Positions 32,510 to 43,663 of a DNA stretch of 64,000 nt are shown in pieces; position 1 is the first letter of the stretch; the number at the start of each line of letters is the position of its first letter. This DNA is from Meconema thalassinum. Lineage: Eukaryota; Arthropoda; Insecta; Orthoptera; Tettigoniidae. The stretch lies in assembly GCA_946902985.2 (NCBI GenBank), contig OX336388.2, forward strand, positions 1,507,304,545 to 1,507,368,544. The letters are read 5' to 3'. The notes under the pieces were generated by a model, which had not been told where the DNA came from, ran no database searches, and saw only the letters and a program-made list of their open reading frames with translations. The translations under genes and the position numbers were made by a program.

Positions 32510-33540
32510 GACAGTTCCCCACACTGACACTTCCACACACTGCCCAAAATACTGACACTTCCACACAGTCCATGGACGTGGCTACCTGTTTAATGACTCA
32601 GAAATAATCTCGACTGACATTTCCACACACATCTCCCCTCTCCCCCAAGGCTACTATAGAAAAGATCAAGTTAACTACTTGGTTGACAACTGGCTAGATA
32701 ATCAAGACATTCCAATCGAGATGTGGAACTGCCACCAAGCACGAAACAGGACAACGAATGCTGTCGAGGGCTGGAACAACCGACTCAACAATCTTGTCGG
32801 GAGACCTCACCCCAAATTAAAAGAGGTTGTCAAAGTGTTCAAGACGGAAGCTGAGAAGACAAACTGCGCATTTGTAAAGGCCGAGCTCAACATGGAAGCA
32901 AAAGAAAAGAAGACGAAAATATGTCAAACTGGACGGACGGATTGAGAACATTCAGAAAAAGTTTGAAAATGACAAAAATATGAAAAGGTTTGTGAAGGCA
33001 GTTGCCTATTCACAGAAAATGGAGTAGGTTAATATTATTATTGTACAAATATGACAAAAACAAAAAACAAAAACAAACAAAAATAAATAAAAAAATAAAA
33101 AATACAAAACAACTGACGAAGCCTAGAAAGCTGATTTAAAACACGCCAAAATGATAACAACACCAAACTGATCGGTTTTGTTATTATTTTGCCGGTCCAC
33201 AGCCTGGATAAAGTGTGATGGAAATCAGACTCTGCATTTATTTTATTTTGATGGTAATTACACTACACCACAATGATATTTTCGAGACCGTGGTATGTAA
33301 TGAAGTACATAGACCGAGCGCTTTTCTTCACTCCAAGTGAGTATTATGTTAAGGTGCATTGTCACAGGTGCGGCTGTAACGATGATCACTGAAGTCTATA
33401 GCCTTAGGGGCGGGGGGATGTGTGTGGAACTGTCAGTCGGGAATATTTCTGAGTCATTAAATAGGTAGCCGCGTCCAAGGGCTGTGTGGAAGTGTCAGTA
33501 TTTTGGGCAGTGTGTGGAAGTGTCAGTGTGGGGAACTGTC
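32510..33540 (+). mobile_element. Mutator-like (MULE) element with 129-bp inverted repeats
   Basis: Ends 32510-32638 and 33412-33540 are near-identical reverse complements starting GACAGTTCCCCACACTGAC, each with internal direct repeats of CTGACACTTCCACACA. Between them is a MULE-type transposase tail. Similar TCTTGCC sequence lies just outside both ends (about 32494 and 33552), offset from the TIRs by unequal spacers, so the target duplication is uncertain. At 1031 bp it is an internally deleted, non-autonomous copy. Confidence 0.85.
32652..33027 (+). pseudogene. MULE transposase C-terminal fragment
   Basis: From 32652 the frame reads YYRKDQVNYLVDNWL, MWNCHQARNRTTNAVEGWNN, RLNNLVGRPHP and an EK-rich helix. 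The R-T-x-N-x-V-E-G-W-x-x-R-L pattern is typical of the C-terminal part of MULE transposases in animals. It leaves frame near 32920 and continues in another frame to TAG 33025-33027. The catalytic DDE core is missing. Confidence 0.8.
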
Positions 33541-35085
33541 ATGTAATCGTCTTGCCAGCGTCATTGCAGAGAAATTTGTATCACCGATTACGAATATTAT
33601 TGCGGCAGCCGAAATACCGGTTGCTTCCAAATAACTCATATACTAACCACTCAGCAGGAAAGTACATAAAGGTTTATAAAAATCGAGTGAATCTGGAATA
33701 CTATTTTAATAAAGTGCAAAGGTATGTTTAGTTTCTGTCATTTAATATCACGCTATTGTATTTTGTGATATAATTTGCATTTTGATATTGCGGAAATAAT
33801 ATTGACAAAATAGTGTCAAGTCTTTGTTATGCTATACTGGGTTGACAGTGCTGTGTGAGCAGTTGAGTAACTAACGGTATTTCATGTAAAGAGCCTCATT
33901 TTCTATACCGGTAGTGCAGAGAGCAACTCGCATCCAGTCGGCCATGTCTCGACTTGAGCTATGTTGCCATGGAATCGATCTGCCTTGCCATTCCTTCATG
34001 AGTAATTTATTTTACTATATTAGCCTTTGCTCGCGTGCCAAATGGCCGAAATCAGAAGAATGAGAAAGACTATCGAAAATATATGTAGCCAGCCGTTCCT
34101 TCTGAGTCCTAAATTATGTGTATGCAAAATTTGGTTGAGATTGGTGGAACGGTGTAGATTTGTATACGGAACAAATATACATAGCCTATCTACATACATA
34201 CATGCAGACTTTCACAAGATATGGTTACAATGTAATATAATACATCTCAAATCAACATTCGTGGGATCTATTTCCAAAATATTCAATGTAGAGTATCTAC
34301 TCAAAAAATAATACATTAGACTATTATTATTATTATTATTGCTCTTATATCATGGGGTTGGACGTCTAAGGAGCACCTAGAATCATTAGTTAGCATTGAT
34401 ATACTTCTTCTTCTTATCTTTACAAACCATCCTCATCCTTTCACTATGTGCCTGTCTTCTTTCTTGCATAATTGAGTTTCAATTTCCTTACCCTCGAGAA
34501 TTTGTGTAGAAACTTGTATGAGTTTATTTATTTTCTGTCTATGTCCAGTCCGTGTCGTTGTTGGTGGGTCAATATTGATTTCTGTGGGGTCCCTTTGGGT
34601 ACATTCTAAATATTGATTATCCATTTCTACATTAGCCTTTTATCTAAGTTACTTCAAATCTGAAAATATTTATAATTAAAATTTAGAGAATCTTTTAAAG
34701 AACAGTATATCCTGTTCTCTTTTATAACAGCTGTAACTATTATCGTCATAGAAATAACCTTCTGCAGAGTTCCTCACTCGTAAAAGTATCGGGCAAAATG
34801 TTCGAGCTGCAGTACTAGACAGAGAGCTGACAAATGAATTTAGTAAGAGGAGCTCTTCTGAGAGGAGCTCTGCCGACAGATTGATATTGACTTAGCCTGT
34901 CAGTCTCTCAGCTGTGAACCTCTTCAGCGAGAAATTCAAACAACCTAGAAACAAAGACAGCTGTGATGTCTAACTTGAAATATAACATACAAATGGCAGT
35001 AGGATTCTTCTATCGGTGTACGTACACTAATTTCTTTATATTCAACCATGCCGAAATATAAATATTATATGCCAGGAAATTGCCT
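33541..35085. other. No recognisable feature
   Basis: AT-rich sequence with a short ATT microsatellite at about 34322-34338 and a GAGGAGCTCT-type inverted segment near 34845-34870. No ORF matches a known family. Confidence 0.35.
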
Positions 35086-35230
35086 CTTAAAGCGGCTCAT
35101 TATAGTAAAAGTTAAATTATGATACAGGTTCTCCACCAATCAGAGCTCAAGATTTTCATTACAATACAGCTGTTTGACCAATTAGGTAGGGATAGCATCT
35201 CACCTGCGCTCAACCACTCTTTTCCAAAAT
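35086..35230 (-). repeat. Dispersed repeat shared with 15184-15310
   Basis: The reverse complement of this stretch matches the Helitron 3' untranslated segment at 15184-15310. A short unknown sequence follows. Confidence 0.7.
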
Positions 35231-35639
35231 CAAACATGGCGGACACAAATGACAACATTGAACTTACACCACCATGTAAAGGATATCAGATCAACCATAG
35301 TGGTTAGAATAACAAACACAAAGACGAAATCAGCACGAACCTTTACGGTAACAGGAAAATGTTATGAATTATGCAAGAAATTTATGAATCTAAGTCCAGA
35401 CGTTTTCAACACTCCATCCATCTTTATAAATTATCGACATGGAAAGTGCATAATCCAAACTGTTGGCATACATAAACTGAGGAATATGGGAAAAGAAACT
35501 GCACTGCACCTTTATATCCCCAACTCCAATTTGTACACAGGGCATTGCATTTGTACGAGTTTGGAGACAGTCGTATTTAATGCTGGTGCTGGTATAACGA
35601 CACTAGAACGTCATTGAGGCTGGAAACATATGGCATTGT

Positions 35640-35745
35640 CAAGGTTTTTGTCAAGGTTTTTGATCCACGCATGCGCTCTGTTCAGTAAACAACAGGAAAC
35701 CTAGCGCATGCACTCTGTTCAGTGAATGCAACTGGAGGTATCCCG
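35640..35745 (+). repeat. Short tandem duplications
   Basis: TCAAGGTTTTTG is doubled near 35639-35662. GCATGCGCTCTGTTCAGT then recurs with one change about 37 bp later. Confidence 0.7.
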
Positions 35746-35817
35746 ACAGATATTTAAGAATATTTATGTTCGAGCATAAAATAAAGTTATAACTAACGTT
35801 GAACATAAACAGTCGTA

Positions 35818-35938
35818 TGCAACTCGCCTATAATGGTAATTTTGACACTCGTACGGAGTTTATAAAACTCGCTTCGCTCGTTTAATAAACATACTCCTGT
35901 CTTAATTGTTGCCATTATAGGCTTGTTGCATAAAGTAC
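35818..35938. mobile_element. Small MITE-like palindrome, about 120 bp
   Basis: TATGCAACTCGCCTATAATGG at the left and its near reverse complement at the right (CCATTATAGGCTTGTTGCAT) bound an inner palindrome ACTCGCTTCGCTCGTTTAAT. It has no coding capacity. Confidence 0.65.
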
Positions 35939-36094
35939 TATTAAGGTTGCAGTTTCTATAATTCCCAATTCTACGGGGTCGGACATGAAGTGAGATGAGT
36001 CGCTGAATGGCGAATGAGCATAATAGTCGGTTCTTCTTTACTTTGTTGTCGATTCATTTTAGCGGCTATGTGAAATCGTGAAATCGAACACTTT

Positions 36095-36220
36095 TCTTCT
36101 CAATTTGGCCTCACAGGAATGAGTGTACACCGCTCCAACCCTCGGACCAGAATTACATTTCTCATTAGAGCCGGGAAACGAACCCAAGTTTTGGATCTGG
36201 AGTATCAATACGTAACCTGA
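36095..36220 (-). repeat. SINE S2 fragment
   Basis: It matches the body and B-box side of the S2 family (GCCGGGAAACGAACCCAAG on the + strand) but lacks both ends. Confidence 0.5.
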
Positions 36221-36352
36221 GATAATGGAAGGGGGCTTGAGTTGCTCTTTCTGACACCAAATTCTTTGTTATTATGTTGTTGTTTATTCTTTTCAGGGGC
36301 ATGGAACATCTTGGTCATCAGACTTGTGTACTTGGGTTTGTGTTCAATGTAT

Positions 36353-37042
36353 ACGGAGGTCGAGTCATAAATAAGTCATGGCAACTATTTTTTTCTCGCG
36401 AACTGGAGACAACACGAAAAATCTATGATATGCATTTCGAAACGTACGGTGTGTACTTGCGTAGGATACAACTAGATAGTGTTTGTAAACAACAGTGTGG
36501 GTCTGAACATGCCCCCAAGTTCAGTGTGTGAGTGAGAGCGTCACACAATGGAAGTCAACAAGCAGGAGCAATGATCGAATATTAAAATCGCAGCCCGATC
36601 AGTCTCTCCCAAAAGCCACCCCACCACAATGCTGTGGGACGATTGAATTTCCATGCAATTCTTTTGAAGCCACAATAAGAGTCGATCCTCTTCCAGTCTT
36701 TAGCGATACACATGCACTGAATGGTATTCAGCGCCTGCCCCAACACTGGCAACGCACAGTAGACACCTTGAATGATTATTTCGAAGGTGTGTAACCAGTG
36801 GAGACCTGCCCTTTGTGCGTAGTCTTGTGTATTTGCTGTCTATACCATAATAAAACAATGTTTACCATAGGCCAGTGTTCTGTCACTTACCTACGAGCAT
36901 CTCCTGATGTCAGAATTTATCTTCAGGCACTATGCATACGTGCATGCAATATATTTCCAAATGCATATCGTAGATTTTCCGTGTTTTCTCCTGTTTGCGA
37001 GAACAAAAATAATTGCCATGACTTATAACTCGACCCTCGTAT
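36353..37042 (+). mobile_element. Deleted mariner-like element with about 80-bp inverted repeats
   Basis: Ends read CGGAGGTCGAGTCATAAATA and, on the other strand, CGAGGGTCGAGTTATAAGTC. Homology continues through TCATGGCAA, TTTTTCTCGC and ATATGCATTTCG for about 80 bp. TA flanks both ends, as in mariner insertions. It has inserted into a repeat whose halves lie on either side (ATCTTGGTCATCAG before, TGATAACCTGTGT after; an unsplit copy is at 51335-51420). Confidence 0.8.
36528..36794 (+). pseudogene. Mariner transposase C-terminal remnant
   Basis: The last third reads ALNGIQRLPQHWQRTVDTLN then DYFEG, the usual end of a mariner transposase (a W in the middle and GDYFE at the end). The upstream part is barely recognisable, and the catalytic triad is not visible. 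Confidence 0.6.
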
Positions 37043-37439
37043 GATAACCTGTGTGTCTGTGGTGACTGTAGTAGTAATTATTACTGTAATTATTAAAGTC
37101 GGGAATTGAAGTAAGTGAATACTCAGGCTTTTCACTGGAGGTAGTATAGAAATCACGAGGGAGAGCTGCATTTGAATAGCAATTGCCAGTGCCGGCACTC
37201 AAACCTCCGATCTTCAGACTTGCTGGTTTTCCTCTTTGTAGTCGTGGTGAGTGTCTTAACGCTCAGGGCTATGCCACAGGAGGACACCAAATTCATGGTG
37301 AGATATATGTTTGTTCGTGTTATCCTAATTCATTTAGGGACTTTGCAAAATCGTGATAATTTCGCCCTGTTCACTTAGGTGTGTTTAGAATGTGTCTGAT
37401 AACCTGTCATATTGTGGAACCTGTAGTCGTGTGCAATGC

Positions 37440-37690
37440 AGGGGTATACTGGGAAGGAGGCGGATGTGGCCTTAAATTAGGAACCATCCCAGCATTTGCC
37501 TGAGGTGGGAGTAGGGAAATCATGGAAAACCATTTCCAGGATGGCTGACGTAGGAATCGTACCCTCCTCTTCCCAGTTTTGCCTCACGAGGCTGAGTGTA
37601 CCCCGTTCTAGCCCTTGTACGAGAATTAAATTTCTTGCGAGAGTCGGGAATCGAACCCAGACCTCCGGGATGACTGTCGCTGTGGTTCGT
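37440..37690 (-). repeat. SINE S2, - strand
   Basis: CGGGAATCGAACCCAGACCT is the reverse of a B box, and the GCCTCACGAGGCTGAGTGTA and CCCAGCATTTGCCTGAGG segments match the copy at 25880-26100. Copies of this family occur on both strands in the window. Confidence 0.75.
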
Positions 37691-37699
37691 CATTATGAC

Positions 37700-38590
37700 G
37701 ACTCCCTTGGTCTTATAGGGTGCTCCATGGTACACTGATCTCTTCAGAAGCCTTATATAGTGCCCATTTCTCACTAACAACCTTTCTCACAGCACTTAGA
37801 AGTTGATTATCAGTCGCTACACCGGGTAGAGAAATCTAATTGGGTATGTAGTTGAAGGAAGCGAACAGTTAACATGTACCATTCTAGCATTCACCAGGAA
37901 ATGAACATGAGTATCCATGGGAAACATAGGGTCAAGTTAGGTATTATCGTGGTATGTGGTATTATCGCGATACTTTATTTGAACTTCTATCACGGCAATA
38001 CTAAGCGGAGCAGAGGTTTCCAGAGGTTTGAATCCGCTTGGCTCCCGAGTTCACTTATAGTCTGTTCCCAGTAGTCCTTACTTGCGGACACACTTACCTG
38101 TAACTTGGTGGGACTGCCATGAATGCAAAAATGAAAAAAAAAAAAAAAAAAAAAATATAAAGAAATATTAGGCCTACTCCAATCATTAAGGGGCATATGG
38201 AGTTCCAATGTAGCACAAGGTCCCCACTTATTTCAAGACATAAACTCTAAGTCTCCCTGCGTGAGATTAGTCACCTTGCAAGTTAATGCACTGACTTAAC
38301 TCGATAATTACTTTATTTCCAATAGAATAATTGAGAATTACATTTACTATATAACACTCAACATATCTTCGCATCTTCTACTAGTAAGATGGTTGATTAT
38401 CAATAGCATTGCGGATATCCTGTAAAATTGGGATTATTGAGTTGTTAATATTTGAATTGTGTTGTAATGTTCAAAGTATGCAATTTAGGAATCTGTATCA
38501 AAATTTAACATTCCGTAACTAAATAAGCATTATCGTATCATTTATTGCCGGTACTGTATATTATATTTAGAACATAATATTTATTCCCAA
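37700..38590. other. No gene; contains a poly-A run
   Basis: A run of 22 A follows AAAATG at 38134-38155 and may be the tail of a retroposed sequence. The rest is AT-rich with no ORF over about 70 codons. Confidence 0.4.
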
Positions 38591-38699
38591 AATACGAGGG
38601 AAGTACCGAAAATAAGATTCGTCATTTGTTTCCCTGGGACCCTTTATTGCCAAACTGACATACACCATGGCACCATTGACTATATAGGCCAACATTGCA

Positions 38700-38927
38700 C
38701 TATTTTTCGACATAGTCACCTCCGACGTTGCGACACTTGTTGTTGCGTGCAATCAGTTTGAAGAAACTACTCTGGTAAAACTTGGTGCCCTGTGATGCAA
38801 GGAATTGTCGCACAGCCTGCTCCACCTGAGCATTGGTGTGAAAGTGACGTCCCGAGAGCGCGGCCCGGACAAGTCCAATTCGCAGTGCGGACGCTACGTC
38901 TGCCACCGTTATGCGCCTGTCCGCTAA
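38700..38927 (-). pseudogene. Mariner transposase, helix-turn-helix piece joined to C-terminus
   Basis: The - strand frame reads ADRRITVADVASALRI, typical of the second DNA-binding helix-turn-helix of mariner, then jumps to SGRHFHTNAQVEQAVRQFLA and NNKCRNVGGDYVEK, the C-terminus. The catalytic domain between them has been deleted. Confidence 0.75.
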
Positions 38928-39567
38928 AGGCGGGTACACACTTGCGAGCCGCTCGAGGAAAAAGTAAATGCCCGAGCCTTCTATGAGCATTATTTGAGCC
39001 ATAATGCTCGCGAGCTGAATCAGTCATTGTGTGATGTTTCCACGTGCAAAACGGGTGTCTTCCGAACAAGAAACTCTGCTTGCGGTGATGGTTGCGAGTG
39101 GCGCAGCTATGATGATGGCCAATTTAAATGGAAATGAAAAGAAACCCCGTCGGTGTTGGCGCAATGAACTGTACAAAAGACGAAGTGGGTCGGAATTATT
39201 GATGGACATGAAGTTCCAGATCGTTAGTGGTCAGTATAAAATTTTCACACGGATGTCGCCTACTGCCTTTTGAGACTTTACTAGGCAGAATAGGTCACAA
39301 AATTTCGAAACGGGAAACATATCTTCGCTCTCCGATTTCGGATCAAGACAGGCTCACAGAAGCTGGTACAGACTTGCGAGCACGTATCTCTGCCGTCCAC
39401 ACTGACACTGAGGATTCCTTTGTGCTCGCTGTAAAAATCGACTTCAGGCGGCTCAGTTTGAGCGGCTCAAGGTCGGCTCGAACTAGGCTCAGAACCCCGT
39501 ACACACTGACGAGGCTGGTAGTGTGAGCGGCTCATGAGCCGCTCAGCTCGCAAGTGTGTAGCCGACT
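38928..39567 (+). mobile_element. Harbinger/PIF-like element, 640 bp, TAA target duplication
   Basis: Ends AGGCGGGTACACACTTGCGA and, on the other strand, AGTCGGCTACACACTTGCGA form terminal inverted repeats. TAA lies on both sides (38925-38927 and 39568-39570), the 3-bp duplication typical of Harbinger elements. It interrupts mariner sequence. The inner + strand encodes a Harbinger-type protein start. Subterminal GAGCCGCTC repeats add further hairpins near the right end. Confidence 0.85.
39031..39350 (+). pseudogene. Harbinger-type protein N-terminal fragment
   Basis: The first frame reads NEKKPRRCWRNELYKRRSGS and IFTRMSPTAF, and a second frame then gives LLGRIGHKISKRETYLRSPI. Harbinger transposases share the W...ELY...F.RM....F..LL..I..KI...DT..R..I pattern near the N-terminus. 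A frame change near 39255 breaks it, and the catalytic part is absent. Confidence 0.65.
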
Positions 39568-39720
39568 TAACACCATCTCCTCTACTCAACCAATGTTGTT
39601 TTCATTCGAGGATGTGCAGGGACGCCCACTTCGAGATTCATTCTCAACACTCTGCTGTCCTTCACTGAACATGCAACACAGTGACCGTCCATTTGGCGAG
39701 ACATGACCGCTTAACCATAC

Positions 39721-40287
39721 ACGGTCTGTAGGCGTTCATTGATAACTGACGCACTTAGACACGAGTGCCCATCCACAGTGGATAACAGCACGCACTTCCA
39801 TTAGTGACCACGTTGTCAGTACACGTCTGTCTACCATCGTGAGTTGTACTCGAATTATATCAGGCACGCCGGTCTGCTGCCCCTCTCTCTTCGTCGGCGC
39901 TCTGCCCATGGGATATTCCCCCTCCACTGACGCTCCTACCATCGTTGAACCAGCCATGGGTGTGGAGTCTCATGGTGATTATGATGATAAACGGAATGAA
40001 CTAATATATCAAAGTTTACGTAGAGAGAGTTTATCCACCAAGGCCATGCCTCTCCATCTCCTAACCCTAGAGAGATGGAGACCGGTGGTACCTCAGAGCT
40101 CAGCTGTATTCACTCTTGCTCAGCCTTGTGAGGTCGAACTGACAAGAGTCAGTTTGTTTTTCATGGTTTTCCACTTCTACTATTGGTAGATAGTCCACAA
40201 CACAGTTTATCAAACAAATTCTATATACACTAAAGTACATGGGTCTTATGACCACGATGTCCAAGCCCCTAAATGAATATACAGCAG
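39721..40287. other. Flank of element 3; repeat scrap only
   Basis: No recognisable gene. Near 40225-40265, reverse-strand GGGGCTTGGACATCGTGGTC matches the repeat also seen at 36290 and 51330. GCAG at 40284-40287 is the target duplication of element 3. Confidence 0.45.
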
Positions 40288-41637
40288 TGTAACCTTTTGA
40301 CAGCCCACACGTTGAGCGTACAATGTGGCAGATTGGCTAGCCCACACTGTTGGGAGATAAATGTAACTGTTTACCTTTGCCTAAGCTATGTTGTTTTAAT
40401 GGGCGCCAAGACCTCAATGCAATGTTGAAATCTAAATTTGTATTTAACAACGTCTAGCTCTGGCAGAACACCTTCAAGACACTATTCACTCAGATCGTGG
40501 TATGATTTGATCATTAACCCAACAAACAATTGTATCAGGAGAAGGAATTGGTCTATATCTAATGCTAGCTACTGAAAGCAAAGATTGCATTGTAAAAGAA
40601 ATGAATTTATTATATAAAACAAGTATAGCAAAATTAATAATAATAATAAGTACAAAATTTAAATTGGAGCGTTGTGATTTGAATATTACCGATAGAAAAT
40701 TACGTGAAAACGGAGTCTGATAAATTGATTTTACTCTTATTTCCAAGCTATGAAGTTACTGAAATATGAAATGTAAAACAAAGAAAAATGAGAGATTGCA
40801 TATTTCTGCGTCATTTGCGCTTACCACTGGAAATTGCCAAAGCATTTCCCTCGTACTTGATGATGCTGTGAGCTTCCCACAGTCTCCTGGACGCCGTCAT
40901 CTCCGTCGGAATTTGATGATATTCTGGTAGATTAGATAATTCTATGGTCCGTACCTCGGACCCAAACACTCGTACAACCGCACTGATTAAGTTTTGCAAA
41001 AGTTAGTCTTCAACTCCACTGAACATCGGAGCGACACGCACTTGCAACCGTACTCCGCAAGTTCTACACCGATAGTCCACGTTTCACGGCGCGTCGAACG
41101 ATATATGCACCTGTTGGCTCCCCCACCACGGTACCGTCTTCCAGCTTACGTCGTCCTCACTGATTGGCTGAGCACGCCGCTAGTTCCCCTCCTCTGCCTC
41201 ATTACACTCGGCGCGCGAGAGGGAGAAGTCGATTTCCGTACCAACAATTCGCCTTTTCTAGACCTTGCGACCCAGCCTTGCGTAATACTTCTCGACAGGA
41301 ATCAGCTTGTATTCGAATTCCCAGTGAGTCATGTCTCTCAAATACCCTAACTGACAAAACTCCGTAAAATTCCGTAATCAGATAATTTTCTATGATATCG
41401 TTGTTCGTAATAGTTTGCTTGATAGCGTTTTCTAAGACATAGAAAACCTATCTGTATGCTTATAATTTTTATAAAATGCTCCGAAAATACCTTAATAATA
41501 ATTATAATAAATTAATAATAATAATAAATTAACATGAAAAATTCTCTTGGCTGAACAATTTGCCGCGTAAATAAATATAGAATGGCTTCCTACTGACTTA
41601 TGCCAATTGCATAAAACCCCTCGAAAAACACGTTACA
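40288..41637 (-). repeat. 3' LTR of element 3
   Basis: It begins TGTAACCTTTTGACAGCC on the + strand and ends CACGTTACA. A 118-codon + strand ORF is shared with the other LTR, but it is antisense to the element and the copies are too alike to show conservation. Confidence 0.95.
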
Positions 41638-42708
41638 TATTCGCCTCGGATCATCGGATGATTTACCGTGACGACGGTCCATTATCCGATTATCCCAGAC
41701 ACGTTCATAAACCCCATCCAAAATACATATTACATAAATGAAATCACCCTAAATTACAGATATATACACTGATATTTTTTCTTCACGCACTTTGCGTCAA
41801 AGTTTGTTGTCACTATGGATTGCACTTTGCAACCAGTCCAATGTTTTACATATGGAATAGTGTTCCACGGATATTTCCGCCTCTCAAATTTCTCTATGTT
41901 GGAGAAATAGACATAATTAATGTGTGAGCACTATGTATTTATGATGTCATATCACACGCATTGAAGGTGTTCTGATATATTTATATCACCATAGAACTCC
42001 CTAATTTCACTGGAGGTCCCCTCCTTATGGTGACATTTAATTCCACTTATCACTGAGCACACGATCACACTATTGTGGCAGCGCCTCGTGACCATAATAC
42101 TTAATCTCTCTTTGAAGTAGATTAAATTAATATTGACTTCTGAAAAAAAAAAACAGTAAATGCGCATTACATATAACACCAAATATTTCTGTGCCGTAAT
42201 CGCCCTGTCTTGTTAAGTTCCCGTTAACCATATTCTACTTAATACTAGTTCTCAACACAGACCATTTCTCCTCACACAAATAATACCATTGTACAAATTA
42301 TCTTAAATTACACACTTACAAATCTTACATGGCGAGACCGTAAACAGAAATCACGTGTGCTGATATGTATGAGTTTCATGAAGGACTGTCTCGCATTCTG
42401 ATGGCCCATCTTTTATCTCGTGGACGCCTTAAGCTAACAAGCCCTATACAAGCGCTCCCCCATCTCTTGGAGATAAATGGGAACCCATCAGCGCTGCCAA
42501 AATGGCCTTGGTGCATCGAGACAATTTAGTGCTCAACAGCATCCGACAATCCCGTCATATTTCCCTGTACCTTAAAAACTCTCATTTACTTACATACTAC
42601 CCCCCTGTGTGACTTCTGATACGCCTGCCTGGAAGACCATCTCCTCCCACGCACCAAATACCACACTTACTCATTTGATAGGCTGGCTCGCCAGCTAAAC
42701 ACACTCAC
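41638..42708 (-). other. 3' untranslated region of element 3
   Basis: About 1.1 kb between the pol stop and the 3' LTR. No ORF is recognisable. The bases abutting the LTR make a poor polypurine tract (CCGAGGCGAATA on the - strand), while a better one, AGGGGGGTAG, lies near 42600. Confidence 0.6.
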
Positions 42709-42873
42709 TTATGACACATATTTTCGCAGACTATGTATATTATACGTCCCGTATAATCTGTTTCCCTTACTATCCTCCAGCACATATGCTGTTTTTCCAA
42801 TACGTTTGGAAACTATAAATGTTTCTGCGTCACCTGCTTCCAACCTTGCAAGTGGCTCCCTTAAATGAACGTC
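42709..42873 (-). pseudogene. pol: Integrase C-terminal scrap, element 3
   Basis: The - strand reads ETFIVSKRIGKTAYVLEDSK then GTYNIHSLRKYVS and TAA (42709-42711). This resembles the extreme C-terminus of Gypsy integrases (YGKFNAGNLKKYYP in element 1). It directly follows the RNase H frame in a different phase, so the zinc finger and DDE core were removed by a deletion of about 1 kb with a junction near 42880. Confidence 0.75.
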
Positions 42874-42874
42874 A

Positions 42875-43663
42875 TCACGATGCTCTACCTAGCATATTTC
42901 TCAGTGTCTGTAACGATGCCCTGTTGCTACTGTCCACACATGCACATATTAAAATACCGTCCTCTGCTTTAACCACAGGATAATCCCTACATAAATTAGT
43001 GTCCCTCGATAGCATGTCTGCAAGAATGTTATCTTTACCTTTAATATATTTTACTGTGAATTCGTATTCCTGCAGAGCAAGAATCCACCTACTAACTCTG
43101 TTAGAACTGAGTTTACAAGTCCTCATATACAGTAATGCATGGTGATCTGTGTGGATCTCAAATTTCCCCCCTACTAAATACATTCTAAATTTCCCTAAAC
43201 TGAAAACAATACCTAAAAGCTCTAACTCAGTAATCGTGTATCTTTTCTCTGCTGCAGTCAGTCCTCGCGAGGCTAAAGATACAATGCACAGATTACCCTC
43301 ATCATCTTTCTGACATAATACTCCAGCAATGCCTATATGTGAAGCATCTGTCATAACCACATATTCCTTATCTTTTAACGGATATTTCAGCACTACAGCT
43401 TTCTCAAAACCTTCCTTCAGCGCTCTAAAAGCCTGATCATGCTTGGACTCCCATCTCCACCGAGCCCCACTTTTAAGCAATTCCCTGAATGGTTCTACCA
43501 ACCCTGAGTATTTAAGAACGAACCTCCTGAAAAAGTTGCAAATTCCCAGGTACGTTTTTAACTGTTTAACATTCTGTGGCACCTCTGCGTTAAGTATCTT
43601 ATTAACCCTACTTTCCTCTGGTGTTACACCTCTACTCGACACTCTATGACCTAAAAATGTCAC
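42875..43663 (-). CDS. pol: RT thumb and RNase H, element 3
   Basis: The frame begins TFLGHRVSSRGVTPEESRVN, typical of Gypsy RT after the YIDD box. RNase H follows with TDASHIGIAGVLCQ, TITELELLGI and TDHHALLYM, the catalytic acidic residues in place. GKDNILADMLSRD marks the RNase H/integrase linker, and the ORF stops where integrase should begin. Upstream it is out of frame with the protease-RT ORF because of a third CAGT unit near 43660-43672, a 4-bp slippage-type insertion. Confidence 0.92.
   Translation of the reverse strand: MTFLGHRVSSRGVTPEESRVNKILNAEVPQNVKQLKTYLGICNFFRRFVLKYSGLVEPFRELLKSGARWRWESKHDQAFRALKEGFEKAVVLKYPLKDKEYVVMTDASHIGIAGVLCQKDDEGNLCIVSLASRGLTAAEKRYTITELELLGIVFSLGKFRMYLVGGKFEIHTDHHALLYMRTCKLSSNRVSRWILALQEYEFTVKYIKGKDNILADMLSRDTNLCRDYPVVKAEDGILICACVDSSNRASLQTLRNMLGRAS

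Larger units (their letters stand above)
38595..39720 (-). mobile_element. Second mariner-like element, split by a Harbinger-like insertion
   Basis: TACGAGGGAAGTACCGAAAA at about 38596 looks like a mariner terminal repeat. The - strand holds the end of a transposase (38700-38927) and, beyond the 640-bp insertion, its N-terminal part (39571-39720). The middle of the transposase, with the DD(34)D core, is missing even after discounting the insertion. The upstream end was not located. Confidence 0.75.

Noticed and set aside
40994..41350. 118-codon ORF duplicated at 47912-48268
   Set aside because: It lies in both LTRs of element 3, antisense to the element; the duplication is due to the LTRs.
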